A stretch of 64,000 nt of DNA. Source: Choristoneura fumiferana. Taxonomy: Eukaryota > Arthropoda > Insecta > Lepidoptera > Tortricidae. The stretch spans positions 835,306 to 899,305 of the forward strand of contig NC_133499.1 in the NCBI RefSeq assembly GCF_025370935.1, in the 5' to 3' direction. The position numbers and the translations under genes were made by a program. Positions 1 to 8,944 of this stretch are shown one piece after another (the first letter of the stretch is position 1; each line of letters begins with the position of its first letter). The notes beneath the pieces are model-generated. The model saw only the letters and a list, made by a program, of their open reading frames with translations, made no database searches and was not told the origin of the DNA.

Positions 1-1514
1 AAACCAAAAACACAAATCCCACCGGAAAGCTGGACGTGCGAACTGTGCAACAAAACATTCAAGAATAAAGCTTACCGGCACACACACATGCAAATACATA
101 CCAGGGTAAAGGAGTTCTCTTGTGAAATGTGTCAGAAAGCATTTGCAAATTTTACAAATTTAGAGAAACATATGAAGGTACATTCGGAGAAGGGGAGGAC
201 GTGTACAGTTTGCGGTAAAGAGTTGAAGACACAAGCTAATTTGGCGAGGCATATGCTAGTCCATACGGGGGAGAGACCGTTCCCTTGCAGCTTTTGTGAG
301 ATGAGGTTCACGCAGAAAAGCGTTCTGGTGAAGCATGAGAGAGTACACACTGGTGAATTGCCTTATACATGTGAGATTTGTTTGAAGAAGTTTGCGAGGA
401 GTTTTACATTGGACAACCATTTGAAAAGGGTGCACAAGAAAGTTAGAAATAGAGCCACTACAAAATACAAAGACGGTAGGAAAGAAATGCTGGATGAAGA
501 TGTTAGTAAAGATGCATTAGGGGATGTGAATGATGAAAAGCCTAAAATATGTGATACAGATGATTATAATGAAGATAGCGTGCAATTTGATGATAATGTG
601 GATTCAGATGTAGCTTGTGATATTAATAAAAAGGAAATAGTGTGTGAAACTAAACCATATTGGTGTGGGAATTGCGATTCGTGGCATTCCACCAGTGATG
701 AATTTTACAAGCATGAATGTACACAAGCGGATAATGTTAATTTAAGCGATAATGAAATTGTAGCAGTTAAAGAAGAAAACAATGTTATAAACGGAAATGC
801 GGCAGATCCAATTGATAATAAAGCAAAATCTAAAAAGCGAAGAAACGTTGGACATGTAAGAAATGCAATAAGAAATTTAAAACTAAATCGTATTATAAAG
901 CGCACGCGAAAATCCATAATGGCGAAACGCCTGGCTTCTGCGATATATGTCAAAAACATTTTAACAGCAATGGCAATTTGATTAGACACATGCTCATACA
1001 TACAGGCGCCAGACCCTTCGCTTGTGAATTTTGTAATAAACATTTCACACAAAAAAGCGTGTTAATAAAACATCAACGTATACATACAGGCGAATTGCCG
1101 TACTCCTGCGACATTTGTGGCAAGAAATTCGCGCGTAGTTTCACCTTGTTGAATCATAAGAAAGTACATAGCATTGTCAAGCCGTATGCTTGTAAATTCT
1201 GTGATAAATCGTTCACTCAACGTAGCGCAATGACTATACACGAAAGGAATCATACAGGTGAACGACCGTTTTCTTGTAATGTGTGTAGTAAAAAATTTAC
1301 CAGCAATAGTACTTTGAAAAGTCATAAGCGTATACATACGGGTAGCAAACAGTTCCTATGTGATATTTGTCACAAACAGTTTGCGACAAGCAGCAACTTT
1401 TACAGCCATATGAGGATACATAATGGAGACAGGAGACACAGTTGCGATGTGTGCGAGAAAAAGTTTTATACGAATAGCAGTTTGAACAAGCACAAACGGG
1501 TTCACGAGAGTAAG
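1..1514 (+). CDS. C2H2 zinc-finger gene, large exon (5' end outside window)
   Basis: Probable nuclear DNA-binding protein. The frame is open from base 1, so the exon starts before the window. It encodes five C2H2 fingers (the first two begin WTCELC and SCEMC, the fifth CEIC), then an Asp/Glu/Asn-rich linker at about 450-830 with one degenerate finger (CGNC), then eight more fingers joined by TGE-type linkers. The exon ends at AAG|GTAAGT (donor 1515), phase 0. Exons at 7712 and 8433 continue it in matching phase to a TAG at 8596-8598, giving about 16 fingers. Oddity: the frame changes between about 834 and 848. Fingers 1-5 read in the frame of base 1; finger 6 (WTCKKC) onward reads in the frame of base 840, as if one base were missing. 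This may be an assembly error or a real lesion. Being a finger protein is certain; the target and the ortholog are unknown. Confidence 0.85.
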
Positions 1515-1534
1515 GTAAGTGGAAGCAATTTATT

Positions 1535-1760
1535 TTTTACCCGGCTGCCCGAAGGAGGGTTGTGTTTTTCGAGCGTATATATGTATGTGGGTATGTATGT
1601 CCATTTATTTGGTCCTCGCTGCAGCCTAAACGGCTGGACGGATTTTAACATGTGAGGTATCATTGGATTTGTCGTAACTGTCGGAGTGACATAGGCTATA
1701 TAATATTTCAATATGGCGCCTGCGAAAAAAAATATGGCGGAGGAATGAAAAAAAATGTTG
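1535..1760 (+). repeat. Interspersed repeat in intron
   Basis: Starts with a CCCGAAGGAGGGTTGTG segment followed by TATG/TGTG runs. The same head occurs at about 32010-32090 inside another element. It resembles a common low-copy lepidopteran repeat; the class was not determined. Confidence 0.5.
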
Positions 1761-1819
1761 TATTGTAGAAATATGGATATCAAATGACAGCTAATATTAG
1801 CCCATTCTAATATATATAA

Positions 1820-2150
1820 TGTGTTTTCAAATATTAAGCACCTTTGGTGAAATAAAAGCCAAATTGCGTTGCTCTGAAAAGAGATAAGAAATTTATTACA
1901 AATAAACTTTTCCTTCACACAGTATGTGGCGTAACATAAGCTAAACAATAATTAATAACTAAAATAAACCATACCTGAAAAGAGAAACAACATTTAGAGC
2001 TATTATTTCAGTAATTTCTTTATCAGCACATTTTAAATATCTTTCATTTTATATGTAACCGTCATTCTGTCCGTCATAGCCTCGATAGCTCTATGGATCC
2101 AATATCATAGATAAGAAGTTTAAAATGAAGTGAACCAACCTTCATTTACA
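1820..2150 (-). repeat. 3' LTR of the Gypsy element
   Basis: 331 bp, TG...CA type ends (minus strand TGTAAATG to AAACACA). Direct repeat of 6492-6821. It follows the polypurine tract in element orientation. Confidence 0.9.
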
Positions 2151-2168
2151 TCTCCCCCCCCCCCTCAG
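2151..2168 (-). other. Polypurine tract
   Basis: On the minus strand this reads TCTGAG followed by a run of 11 G and AGA, directly abutting the 3' LTR. This is the expected primer site for plus-strand DNA synthesis. Confidence 0.8.
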
Positions 2169-2221
2169 AGATAATACATCGTTTTGTATTTTGTGTTTTT
2201 TTTCTATACATTTTTATTTCC

Positions 2222-3178
2222 TTATGTACTTTCAAATACAGGTACAAGCTTTGTTATATGGAAAAGATTAGATTCGTATTTATTATGTCCTGTATCTAGT
2301 CTATAAATAGAATTTGATATCTTTCCCGTAATTTTATAAGGTCCAATTTTTAACTCATCTAATTTTTTCCTGTTTAATCGATTTCCGTTTTCAACATAAA
2401 CTAAATCACCTATGTTTAATTCACATTTATGCCTGTTTTTATCGAATTTTTGCTTGTTATAATTATGTGATTTTATAGTATTATCTAATGCGACTTGTCT
2501 ATCCCGCATTAAATCGGTATGTGTTATATCTTGTTTTAATTCAGCTGGTATAATATCAATATTTTTCCCTTCTAATAAATATTTTGGAGAAAATCCTGTC
2601 ACAGTGTGCTCAGTCTCATTATATTTTTGAGTGCATTCGTGAGCTATAGTCGTCCAGGATAATTTATCTTTTTTTTCATTTATTTTACACCTAATTTTGT
2701 TAATTAATGTTTGATTTAACCTTTCATTTAAACCATTCGAAAATGGCGCATTTACTGCTGTAAAAATGATAGGTATGTTTTCTCTATCCAAAAATTGTTT
2801 AAAATCTTTTGAATTTATACCTGGGTATTGATCAGATAGAATCATACCAATTTTATTTTCCTGTGATACCTTTTTAACTAGTTTAATAAAATCGCCCGAA
2901 GATTGAGTTTTTGAAGTTAAAATATAAGCATATCTTGTGAAGTGGTCTACCAAGAGGTGCAAGTATGTTTTTGTAGAACGTGAACCACCAAATCCACCTA
3001 TAGTATCTATCGAAATGATCTCAAAAGGATATTTTGCAGGACCCAAGTGAGACATTACACCAAACTTATATTTTCCTCTTGATTTGTTTTTAATGCATAT
3101 TTCACAGTTATCACAAACATTTTTTATGTTATTTGTTAAATTGGTCGCTGTATAAAATGGTTTTATTTTTTTATTCAT
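2222..3178 (-). CDS. Gypsy integrase
   Basis: Joins retroelement DNA to the host genome. CDNCEIC near residue 22 is the CC half of the HHCC zinc-binding domain; the two His codons lie upstream of the listed ATG, in the same frame, before 3178. The catalytic triad is visible as Asp in SIDTIGG, Asp in LSDQYPG and Glu in NGLNERLNQ. The C-terminal part (GDLVYVENGNR ... YKITGKI) is the usual basic tail, without a recognisable chromodomain. The frame is broken from the RT-RNase H frame in an A-rich run at about 3243-3275. It may be a late decay event, a sequencing slip in a homopolymer, or less likely a frameshift signal. Confidence 0.85.
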   Translation of the reverse strand: MNKKIKPFYTATNLTNNIKNVCDNCEICIKNKSRGKYKFGVMSHLGPAKYPFEIISIDTIGGFGGSRSTKTYLHLLVDHFTRYAYILTSKTQSSGDFIKLVKKVSQENKIGMILSDQYPGINSKDFKQFLDRENIPIIFTAVNAPFSNGLNERLNQTLINKIRCKINEKKDKLSWTTIAHECTQKYNETEHTVTGFSPKYLLEGKNIDIIPAELKQDITHTDLMRDRQVALDNTIKSHNYNKQKFDKNRHKCELNIGDLVYVENGNRLNRKKLDELKIGPYKITGKISNSIYRLDTGHNKYESNLFHITKLVPVFEST

Positions 3179-3242
3179 TTGTTGTATTCCTATATGACAA
3201 TAGTAAAAATGTATGTATTTAATTATTTTTCTACTGAATTCC

Positions 3243-5279
3243 TCAGTTAGGAGTATTTTTTTCTTTTTTTCCTATTTTTTTGAAATAAACATTGTTTTTT
3301 AACTTTAGTTTATTTTTATTCTTTTTTATGTCATCATTTTCATTCTGATCATTTAGGATATCTTCTATTTTAACTAGATTTACAACTTTTAAGCTTTCTT
3401 CTTGATTTTCGCTTGGTTCTAATACCGGATTTCTACTTAAACTGTCTGCTTCTACATTATATTTTCCCGGCGAGTATATTACTTCAAAATCAAATTGCGA
3501 TAAATAATATGTAAGATCTCCTAATTCTTCGTCTGTTCTTGCTTTAATGTTCATTTTTTCTAAAGGTTTATGATCAGAGAAAACTGTAAATTTCTTTCCT
3601 ATGAGCCATATTTGCCAATATTTTATAGCTTCTTTTATAGCTAAACATTCCAAATATATAGCTTTTTTCTTTTTTTGGGTATCACTTAATTTTTTTGAAA
3701 AATATGCGCAAGGCTTTTCTTCTCCATTCTGTTGTGTTTGTTTTAAAACCGCGCCTATACCTTGCATACTCGCATCTGTGTAAATGTATATTGGTAAATC
3801 TGGGTCAAAGATAGCTAAAATGGGTTTTGAGCAAAGAAGTTTTTTTATTGTTTCGAAGGATTCTTGACATTTTTCTGACCAAGTAAATTTTTGTCCTTTT
3901 CGCAACAAATTATGTAACGGATCTAATACGATTGATGTATGTGGTATATATTTTCCATAGAAATTTATTTTCCCTAAAAATTGTCGAACATTTTTTTGTG
4001 TTTTCGGGATAGGGAACTCTTTTATAGCAATTAAGTTATCCTTTAATGGAGTGACTGTATTGTTTTTAATTATATGACCTAAGTATTTTACAGAGTCTTG
4101 TGCAAAATTGCACTTGGAGAATTTTAATCTAAACCCTTCTTTTAAAATTGCCTCCAATAACAGTGATAAATGAATAATGTGTTCATCGAATGTTTTTGAA
4201 AACACCAAAATATCATCAATATAATTTACAGTGAAATCGGATAATTTATGTTTTCTTATAATGCTACTCAATATCCTTTGAAATATGGCAGGTGAAGTTT
4301 TTAAGCCGAAAGGTAAACAGGTCCATTGGTAATGTCCCTCCTGAGTAACAAATGCTGTCTTTTTCCTGTCTTCAACCTTCAAAGGAATTGACCAGAAAGC
4401 CGAGTTTATGTCTAGAGTTGTAAAGAATTTACAATTTCTTGTTTTTTGCATTAAATCGTCAATCAGTGGGAATGGTTGCGATTGAGGAACCACAATTTTA
4501 TTTAAATCACGAAAATCTATACATAGTCTCGACCTTTTTCCTTCCTCTTTTTTATAAGCCATTGTTACTGGAGCCGCAAAGGGACTATAAGACTCCTCTA
4601 TCAAGTTTTCTTGCAATAGTTTCGATATTTGCTGTTCGATTTCTTTTTTATCTTCTATACTACATCTATATGGTCTTTTACTACAATATTTATCTATTAT
4701 TAGATCAATGTGTGCTTCGTACCCTTGCACTGTACCTATATCATACTTATCTTTAGCAAAAAGTGATTTATACTTGCTTATTAGTTCCTCTATCACCGTT
4801 TTTTTCTGAAGGTCTAGATGATTTACGGAAATATTAAAGTTGGTTACGTCAATATGTTCATTAAAGTTAACTTTATATATGTTATTGTTAATTGTTTCGT
4901 CTCTTACGATACCTGTAGAGCCAGGAATTATTGTTTCATTTTTGTGACATGTGTTATCATCATTTTGTTCTTTTTTATAATTGTGTATAGTTTGCGTTAT
5001 TTGTAATTTTTCATTTTGTGCTAAATGAAATTGCTCTATACAGTCTAGCCCAATCAGGAAATCATAATCGAAGTTTGCTTCATCTATTACGAAAACATTA
5101 ATTTTTTTCTCAATATCGAATATTTTTATTTTTAAAGTTACTATTCCTACCGTTTTTTTTACACCATTAATCGTTTTTAAGTTAGCATTACTTATATTTA
5201 TATCAGTTTTGGATTTTTTACACGATAATAACCTTGAGTTTATTAAAGATACATTTGAACCCGAATCATAAATTGCCAA
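3243..5279 (-). CDS. Gypsy protease, reverse transcriptase and RNase H
   Basis: About 678 residues from the first Met. In order: aspartic protease with the DSG active site (YDSGSNVSL) near residue 5; reverse transcriptase with LPFGLKTSPAIFQR and the catalytic YIDDI; RNase H with Asp in YTDAS, Glu in YLECLAIKEA and Asp in FSDHKPL. The frame continues upstream of the Met to the gag stop region at 5336, where it is in the -1 frame relative to gag, so it is probably made as a Gag-Pol fusion. It ends prematurely in a Lys/Asn-rich stretch just before integrase. Confidence 0.9.
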   Translation of the reverse strand: MAIYDSGSNVSLINSRLLSCKKSKTDINISNANLKTINGVKKTVGIVTLKIKIFDIEKKINVFVIDEANFDYDFLIGLDCIEQFHLAQNEKLQITQTIHNYKKEQNDDNTCHKNETIIPGSTGIVRDETINNNIYKVNFNEHIDVTNFNISVNHLDLQKKTVIEELISKYKSLFAKDKYDIGTVQGYEAHIDLIIDKYCSKRPYRCSIEDKKEIEQQISKLLQENLIEESYSPFAAPVTMAYKKEEGKRSRLCIDFRDLNKIVVPQSQPFPLIDDLMQKTRNCKFFTTLDINSAFWSIPLKVEDRKKTAFVTQEGHYQWTCLPFGLKTSPAIFQRILSSIIRKHKLSDFTVNYIDDILVFSKTFDEHIIHLSLLLEAILKEGFRLKFSKCNFAQDSVKYLGHIIKNNTVTPLKDNLIAIKEFPIPKTQKNVRQFLGKINFYGKYIPHTSIVLDPLHNLLRKGQKFTWSEKCQESFETIKKLLCSKPILAIFDPDLPIYIYTDASMQGIGAVLKQTQQNGEEKPCAYFSKKLSDTQKKKKAIYLECLAIKEAIKYWQIWLIGKKFTVFSDHKPLEKMNIKARTDEELGDLTYYLSQFDFEVIYSPGKYNVEADSLSRNPVLEPSENQEESLKVVNLVKIEDILNDQNENDDIKKNKNKLKLKNNVYFKKIGKKEKNTPN

Positions 5280-5332
5280 AGTTTCAAAAATATCATTTAT
5301 GCCTATTTTAATTTTGATTAATGGTGGAAATA

Positions 5333-5695
5333 CTAGTTTTTTGGATCTATTTGATTCAATTCTGTTTCTAATTCAGAATTATTAACGCTTCGGATATATT
5401 CTCGTTTTGGTCTGGTACCTATGTTTTTGAACCAGCACAATGATTCTGGATGATACCGAATACCCTTGTTTTCTTTTTCACATATTCCGCATGGTCGTAC
5501 TTTTTCTTCTTTTTCATTATTTTTTCCTAAAACTCCATTATTCTGTTTTCTTACCAGGTGTTCCAAGCCTCTGATGTTATTAAATAAGTCTTCAGTCTGT
5601 TTCAAAGTTTTTCTATCGATTTTATCCGCTATATAATGTGGCAAACCTGTAGCAATCAAGTCCATCAAAGTAGGCGTATCTATTGTTTTATTCAT
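5333..5695 (-). CDS. Gypsy gag, C-terminal part with zinc knuckle
   Basis: Structural nucleocapsid portion. It carries one Cys/His knuckle (CGICEKENKGIRYHPESLC; spacing C-x2-C-x9-H-x4-C, longer than the retroviral CCHC) and ends at TAG 5335-5333 right after the slippery heptamer. The frame extends upstream of the first Met without a stop to about 5805 and there joins the capsid-like part by a frame change. Confidence 0.75.
   Translation of the reverse strand: MNKTIDTPTLMDLIATGLPHYIADKIDRKTLKQTEDLFNNIRGLEHLVRKQNNGVLGKNNEKEEKVRPCGICEKENKGIRYHPESLCWFKNIGTRPKREYIRSVNNSELETELNQIDPKN
5336..5342 (-). promoter_or_regulatory. Programmed -1 ribosomal slippery heptamer at gag/pol
   Basis: Minus strand reads A AAA AAC in gag phase, immediately followed by the gag TAG (5335-5333). 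Slipping back by one base enters the pol frame directly. A AAA AAC is one of the best-known eukaryotic -1 sites. A downstream stem or pseudoknot was not evaluated. Confidence 0.75.
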
Positions 5696-5804
5696 CTCTA
5701 ATAAAAGTCTCTCTTTTTTTATAGCATATTCCAGTAATGAACCTTGTCTATATTTGAATAATAATGCATACCGAACCGGGGACCAGCCTTTGTCTGCGTA
5801 TGTG

Positions 5805-6455
5805 TCACAGAAGCTTTTCCTTCCATATCAACCAATCTGAGTTAATCGTATATTTTATAAGCATGGAAGTATACCAGTCCACACACGAGTCCTCCAAGAA
5901 TAATCTAAGAGCTTCAATTTTCTTCAAATCTTCTTCCAATCCTAAGCGAGTACATTCTGCTTCAAAAATAGTCATCCATTGAAATACATTTGATGTTTTC
6001 CTTGTGAATTTTTCTATTACAAACTTATCTGTTACATTTCTTACGTTCTGTGGCTTAGGTATATCCTTGTTCATTTCAGCACAAGTTTGTAAGATTCTTG
6101 CTAAAACCTCCTCTGAAATTCCAGTAGTGGAGACTTGCTGACGCGCCTCTAGTGGGGCCTCTTCCAGTAAATATCCTTTGAATTGCATATTTCCATCTTC
6201 GTCTATATAAACATTACTGATCTCGGTTGTCATCGAAATCCATACTTGTCGTTGATCATGTCTTCTTTGTAGTGTTTTCCTTACCTTTGCAAAAGCTTCA
6301 GTTTTTATAATTGTATCGTGCAATTTGACCGGTTGCAGCTCATCCGGCAATAAAAAGGTTTGGTTGTTGACATCCGTAATTGAAGTTATACAAATTATAT
6401 TGGTTTTGGGATCTTCACCCGCTTTTACCGCAAATTTGAATTTTAACTTCTCCAT
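5805..6455 (-). CDS. Gypsy gag, N-terminal and capsid part
   Basis: Starts at ATG 6455, only 36 bases inside the right LTR, so the leader is very short. The N-terminal half is unlike known domains to my eye; the C-terminal part (FQWMTIFEAECTRLG ... CVDWYTSML) is typical of Gypsy capsid. It stops at 5805 within a few codons of a W-x-E-K motif, where the next frame continues the capsid, so a small indel near 5805-5815 breaks gag in this copy. Confidence 0.75.
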   Translation of the reverse strand: MEKLKFKFAVKAGEDPKTNIICITSITDVNNQTFLLPDELQPVKLHDTIIKTEAFAKVRKTLQRRHDQRQVWISMTTEISNVYIDEDGNMQFKGYLLEEAPLEARQQVSTTGISEEVLARILQTCAEMNKDIPKPQNVRNVTDKFVIEKFTRKTSNVFQWMTIFEAECTRLGLEEDLKKIEALRLFLEDSCVDWYTSMLIKYTINSDWLIWKEKLL

Positions 6456-6491
6456 CGTTCGTAAATTAGCTATAAAAATGTTGTTTTATAA

Positions 6492-6821
6492 TGTGTTTTT
6501 AAATATTAAGCACCTTTGGTGAAATAAAAGCCAAATTGCGTTGCTCTGAAAAGAGATAAGAAATTTATTACAAATAAACTTTTCCTTCACACAGTATGTG
6601 GCGTAACATAAGCTAAACAATAATTAATAACTAAAATAAACCATACCTGAAAAAGAAACAACATTTAGAGCTATTATTTCAGTAATTTCTTTATCAGCAC
6701 ATTTTAAATATCTTTCATTTTATATGTAACCGTCATTCTGTCCGTCATAGCCTCGATAGCTCTATGGATCCAATATCATAGATAAGAAGTTTAAAATGAA
6801 GTGAACCAACCTTCATTTACA
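6492..6821 (-). repeat. 5' LTR of the Gypsy element
   Basis: 330 bp direct repeat of 1820-2150. No classical TGG-starting primer-binding site follows it on the minus strand. Confidence 0.9.
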
Positions 6822-6875
6822 TATATATGGGTTATGATACTTTTAATCTACCGTTTTCACATAAATATCAAAAAA

Positions 6876-7140
6876 GTGTAAAATAAAACATTAAATTAAA
6901 AAATCAAAAAACCCGACTGCCAAAACTAAAAGGAAGAAAATAAGTCTAGTGGTCTAGAACTCTGTTACGTAGCTAATTTAAAGTTATTTAAATCGTGACG
7001 CTCAAAAACTCTTAGTAATGGGTCCCGACTGTGGAACTTTAAATTAGCTACTTAACAGAGTTCTAGACCACTAGACTTATTTTATTCCTTTTAGTTTTGG
7101 CAGTCGGGTTTTTTGATTTTTTACATTTATTTTATACAGT
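6876..7140. mobile_element. Foldback MITE
   Basis: Two inverted arms of about 85-90 bp (about 6898-6984 and 7034-7123, key motif CCCGACTGCCAAAACTAAAA) around a 50-bp centre, with weaker pairing to about 6876 and 7139. No coding capacity. Confidence 0.8.
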
Positions 7141-7500
7141 ATAGGCTTGCGTTTGGCCACAATCACGCCTGATGGAAAGCGAGGCCTGCGATGGAGCGCG
7201 CTTGCCTAGTAAATGCTCATTCACCCTACACTTGAAAGCGGCCAAATTGTAGTGTCCAGGAAACAGTCGCTGGCAGCGATTTCCACTCCTTTGCTGTGCG
7301 GTTGATGAAGGAAGAGCGAAAACGCTTTGTGCGGATTTTGGGAATACTGACAACGTAAGGGAGGAGACCCCGCCTACTGCTGGTCGACCTGTGGAAGAAA
7401 GGAGCAGGTGGAATAAGGTCGTCTACGTCTGTAGAATTCCGACAGGACATGTCAGCAGTAACCCTTCTTCGGGCAGTCAGGCAACCAGCAACAAGCTGAT
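7140..7500 (-). pseudogene. LINE reverse transcriptase C-terminal fragment
   Basis: Two overlapping minus-strand frames read the tail of a non-LTR reverse transcriptase: RSSFINRTAKEWKSLP in one, then FPGHYNLAAFKCRVNEHLL in the other. The frame change makes it a dead, 5'-truncated copy. It lies in the zinc-finger gene intron. A Jockey/CR1-like origin is likely. Confidence 0.6.
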
Positions 7501-7711
7501 TTTAAGAGTCATGTTTATGAAAAGTTTTCGCTAAGGTGCTAATAAAATTTGAGCATTTACTTGTAACAGAACTTCGAGCATTTCCAATAGGGAATATCAG
7601 GCAAAGCTCTGCGCAGGGGGCGCCACTAGCACAAACCGTAAACAGCCACAGATCATGATATTTACAGCGATAGTAGAGAACCCTTTCTGAGTGATATATT
7701 GTAATGGCCAG

Positions 7712-7851
7712 CCGAGCCCCGAGCCGCCGGACCTGTCCAAGCCGCTGGCGTGCGCGTGCGGGCGCCGCTTCAGCGCGCGCGCAGCCCTACTGCGGCACGC
7801 GCGTGCGCACGACGCGCCGCGCCCGCATGCCTGCCCGCTCTGCGACAAACG
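7712..7851 (+). CDS. Internal exon of the same zinc-finger gene
   Basis: GC-rich exon between an AG at 7710-7711 and a GT donor at 7852. It enters in phase 0, matching the exon ending at 1514, and leaves in phase 2. It reads a Pro/Glu-rich lead, one finger (CACGRRFSARAALLRH), and the first half of the next, ending CPLCDKR. That half-finger is completed by the exon at 8433, which is strong evidence that the two exons belong together. The acceptor has a weak pyrimidine tract. Base composition is far more GC-rich than the upstream exon. The link to the exon ending at 1514, across 6.2 kb of transposon-filled intron, is inferred from phase and finger type. The exon itself is well supported. Confidence 0.7.
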
Positions 7852-7858
7852 GTAACTT

Positions 7859-8005
7859 GCGCCATCTAGAGTTGAATAGAATAACTTGCGACGATTGCTA
7901 ACCAACAGTACTCGTAGCGCCATCTAGTGTTGAATAGAATAACTTGCGACGATTGCTAACCAACAGTAACTCGTAGCGCCATCTAGTGTTGGATAGAATA
8001 ACCTA
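7859..8005 (+). repeat. Tandem repeat, 58-59 bp unit, about 2.5 copies
   Basis: The motif CCATCTAG recurs at 7862, 7920 and 7979, each followed by the same GTTGAATAGAATAAC-type sequence. It sits just after the donor at 7852, inside the intron. Confidence 0.8.
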
Positions 8006-8139
8006 CATCCCTTCTCGTTAAGCCCGAGGATATTTTGTTTGCGGGGTTTATAATAATAACAATGTATGCGTGTAATTCTGAGAGCCTGTATGTATTTTGG
8101 TTATTTTGTAACACGTATTCGTGGTCCATCCGTAATGTA

Positions 8140-8395
8140 GGTGTAGACGAGCGTGAATGGGAACGTTGGGAGAGGAAGGCCTAGACGAACGTACCACGAT
8201 CAAATCGGGGACGTTCTGAAGAAAGGTCGGGTCAGGAGTACTCTAAACCGACTTGCATGCATGAAAAAATTGATGAATGTAGAAAAATTGAGGAAGCGAG
8301 GGTTGTATGCCAGGATCGTAGCAAGTGGAAGGATGCAGTCTCTGCCTACCCCGTTGGGAAAGAGGTGATTTTATGTATGTATGTATCTGTAATGT
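8140..8395 (+). mobile_element. LINE 3' end fragment
   Basis: The plus frame reads GRGRPRRTYHDQIGDVL ... RLACMKKLMN, the tail of an RT open frame, followed by a short TGTATGTATGTA tail typical of RTE-like LINEs. 5'-truncated and frameshifted after MKKLMNVE. It lies within the 7852-8432 intron. Confidence 0.55.
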
Positions 8396-8432
8396 AATTT
8401 CGAGTTTTAAGTAAATCGGATCTTTTTTCCAG

Positions 8433-8598
8433 GTTCGCTCTAAGCGGCGACTTAACCCGCCACCGCCGCTCCCACAGCGGAGAGAAGCGCTTTTCCTGCG
8501 ACACATGCCACAAGCAGTTCACCCGCAACAACACGCTCACTCAGCACCGGCGGTTGCATCACGCTAACGAGACTGGCGCCATGCCTAGTGTCGAGTAG
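8433..8598 (+). CDS. Terminal exon of the same zinc-finger gene
   Basis: Preceded by a good acceptor (TTTTTTCCAG, ending 8432). The first base completes the Arg codon split at 7851. The frame then reads FALSGDLTRHRRSHSGEK, completing finger 15, and finger 16 (CDTCHKQF...HRRLH), a short tail, and TAG at 8596-8598. The intron 7852-8432 is short and holds a tandem repeat and a LINE tail. The split of a finger across two exons with conserved phase makes this model firm even though each piece is short. Confidence 0.75.
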
Positions 8599-8944
8599 AT
8601 GAGGTGACGTCAACTTATAACGCCATCTAGCGTCGTACATTGGAACTAAGAGATTGTCGAGATATGAACCTTGAAAAATATTTTACTAATTAATTTTCGC
8701 ATTCACGACTCTTGTTAATTTTATAATTTGTTTTAGAAACATAAGGAATCTTCACAATCTGTAAATACGTATCTAAATCATTTATTTTATTTTGGGGATA
8801 TTTATTCATTGAAACTATATGAGACTAATTAAAATAATGTTAATTGTGAGCTGTGTTGTTTTTTAATCCGCATTATTAGCGTTAATTGTAAACAACGAAC
8901 TTAAGGTCCTGATAAACTTCAGCAGAACATCGAGCATTCGTCGT

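Larger units (their letters stand above)
1820..6821 (-). mobile_element. Ty3/Gypsy-type LTR retrotransposon in antisense in the intron
   Basis: About 5.0 kb element with two nearly identical 330-bp LTRs (1820-2150 and 6492-6821), a polypurine tract next to the left LTR, and gag, protease, RT, RNase H and integrase in that order on the minus strand. The order RT-RNase H-integrase defines the Gypsy superfamily; there is no envelope frame. The LTRs differ by one substitution and one indel that I can see, so insertion was recent. TATA flanks both outer ends and may be the target duplication, but the site is AT-rich. gag and pol each carry one frame break, so this copy looks defective. It lies antisense to the zinc-finger gene, inside its first intron. 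Confidence 0.9.

Noticed and set aside
7704..7901. Plus frame of 65 residues starting MASRAPSRRTCPS
   Set aside because: It is the wrong frame of a real zinc-finger exon (7712-7851), which reads CACGRRFSARAALLRH in the other frame.
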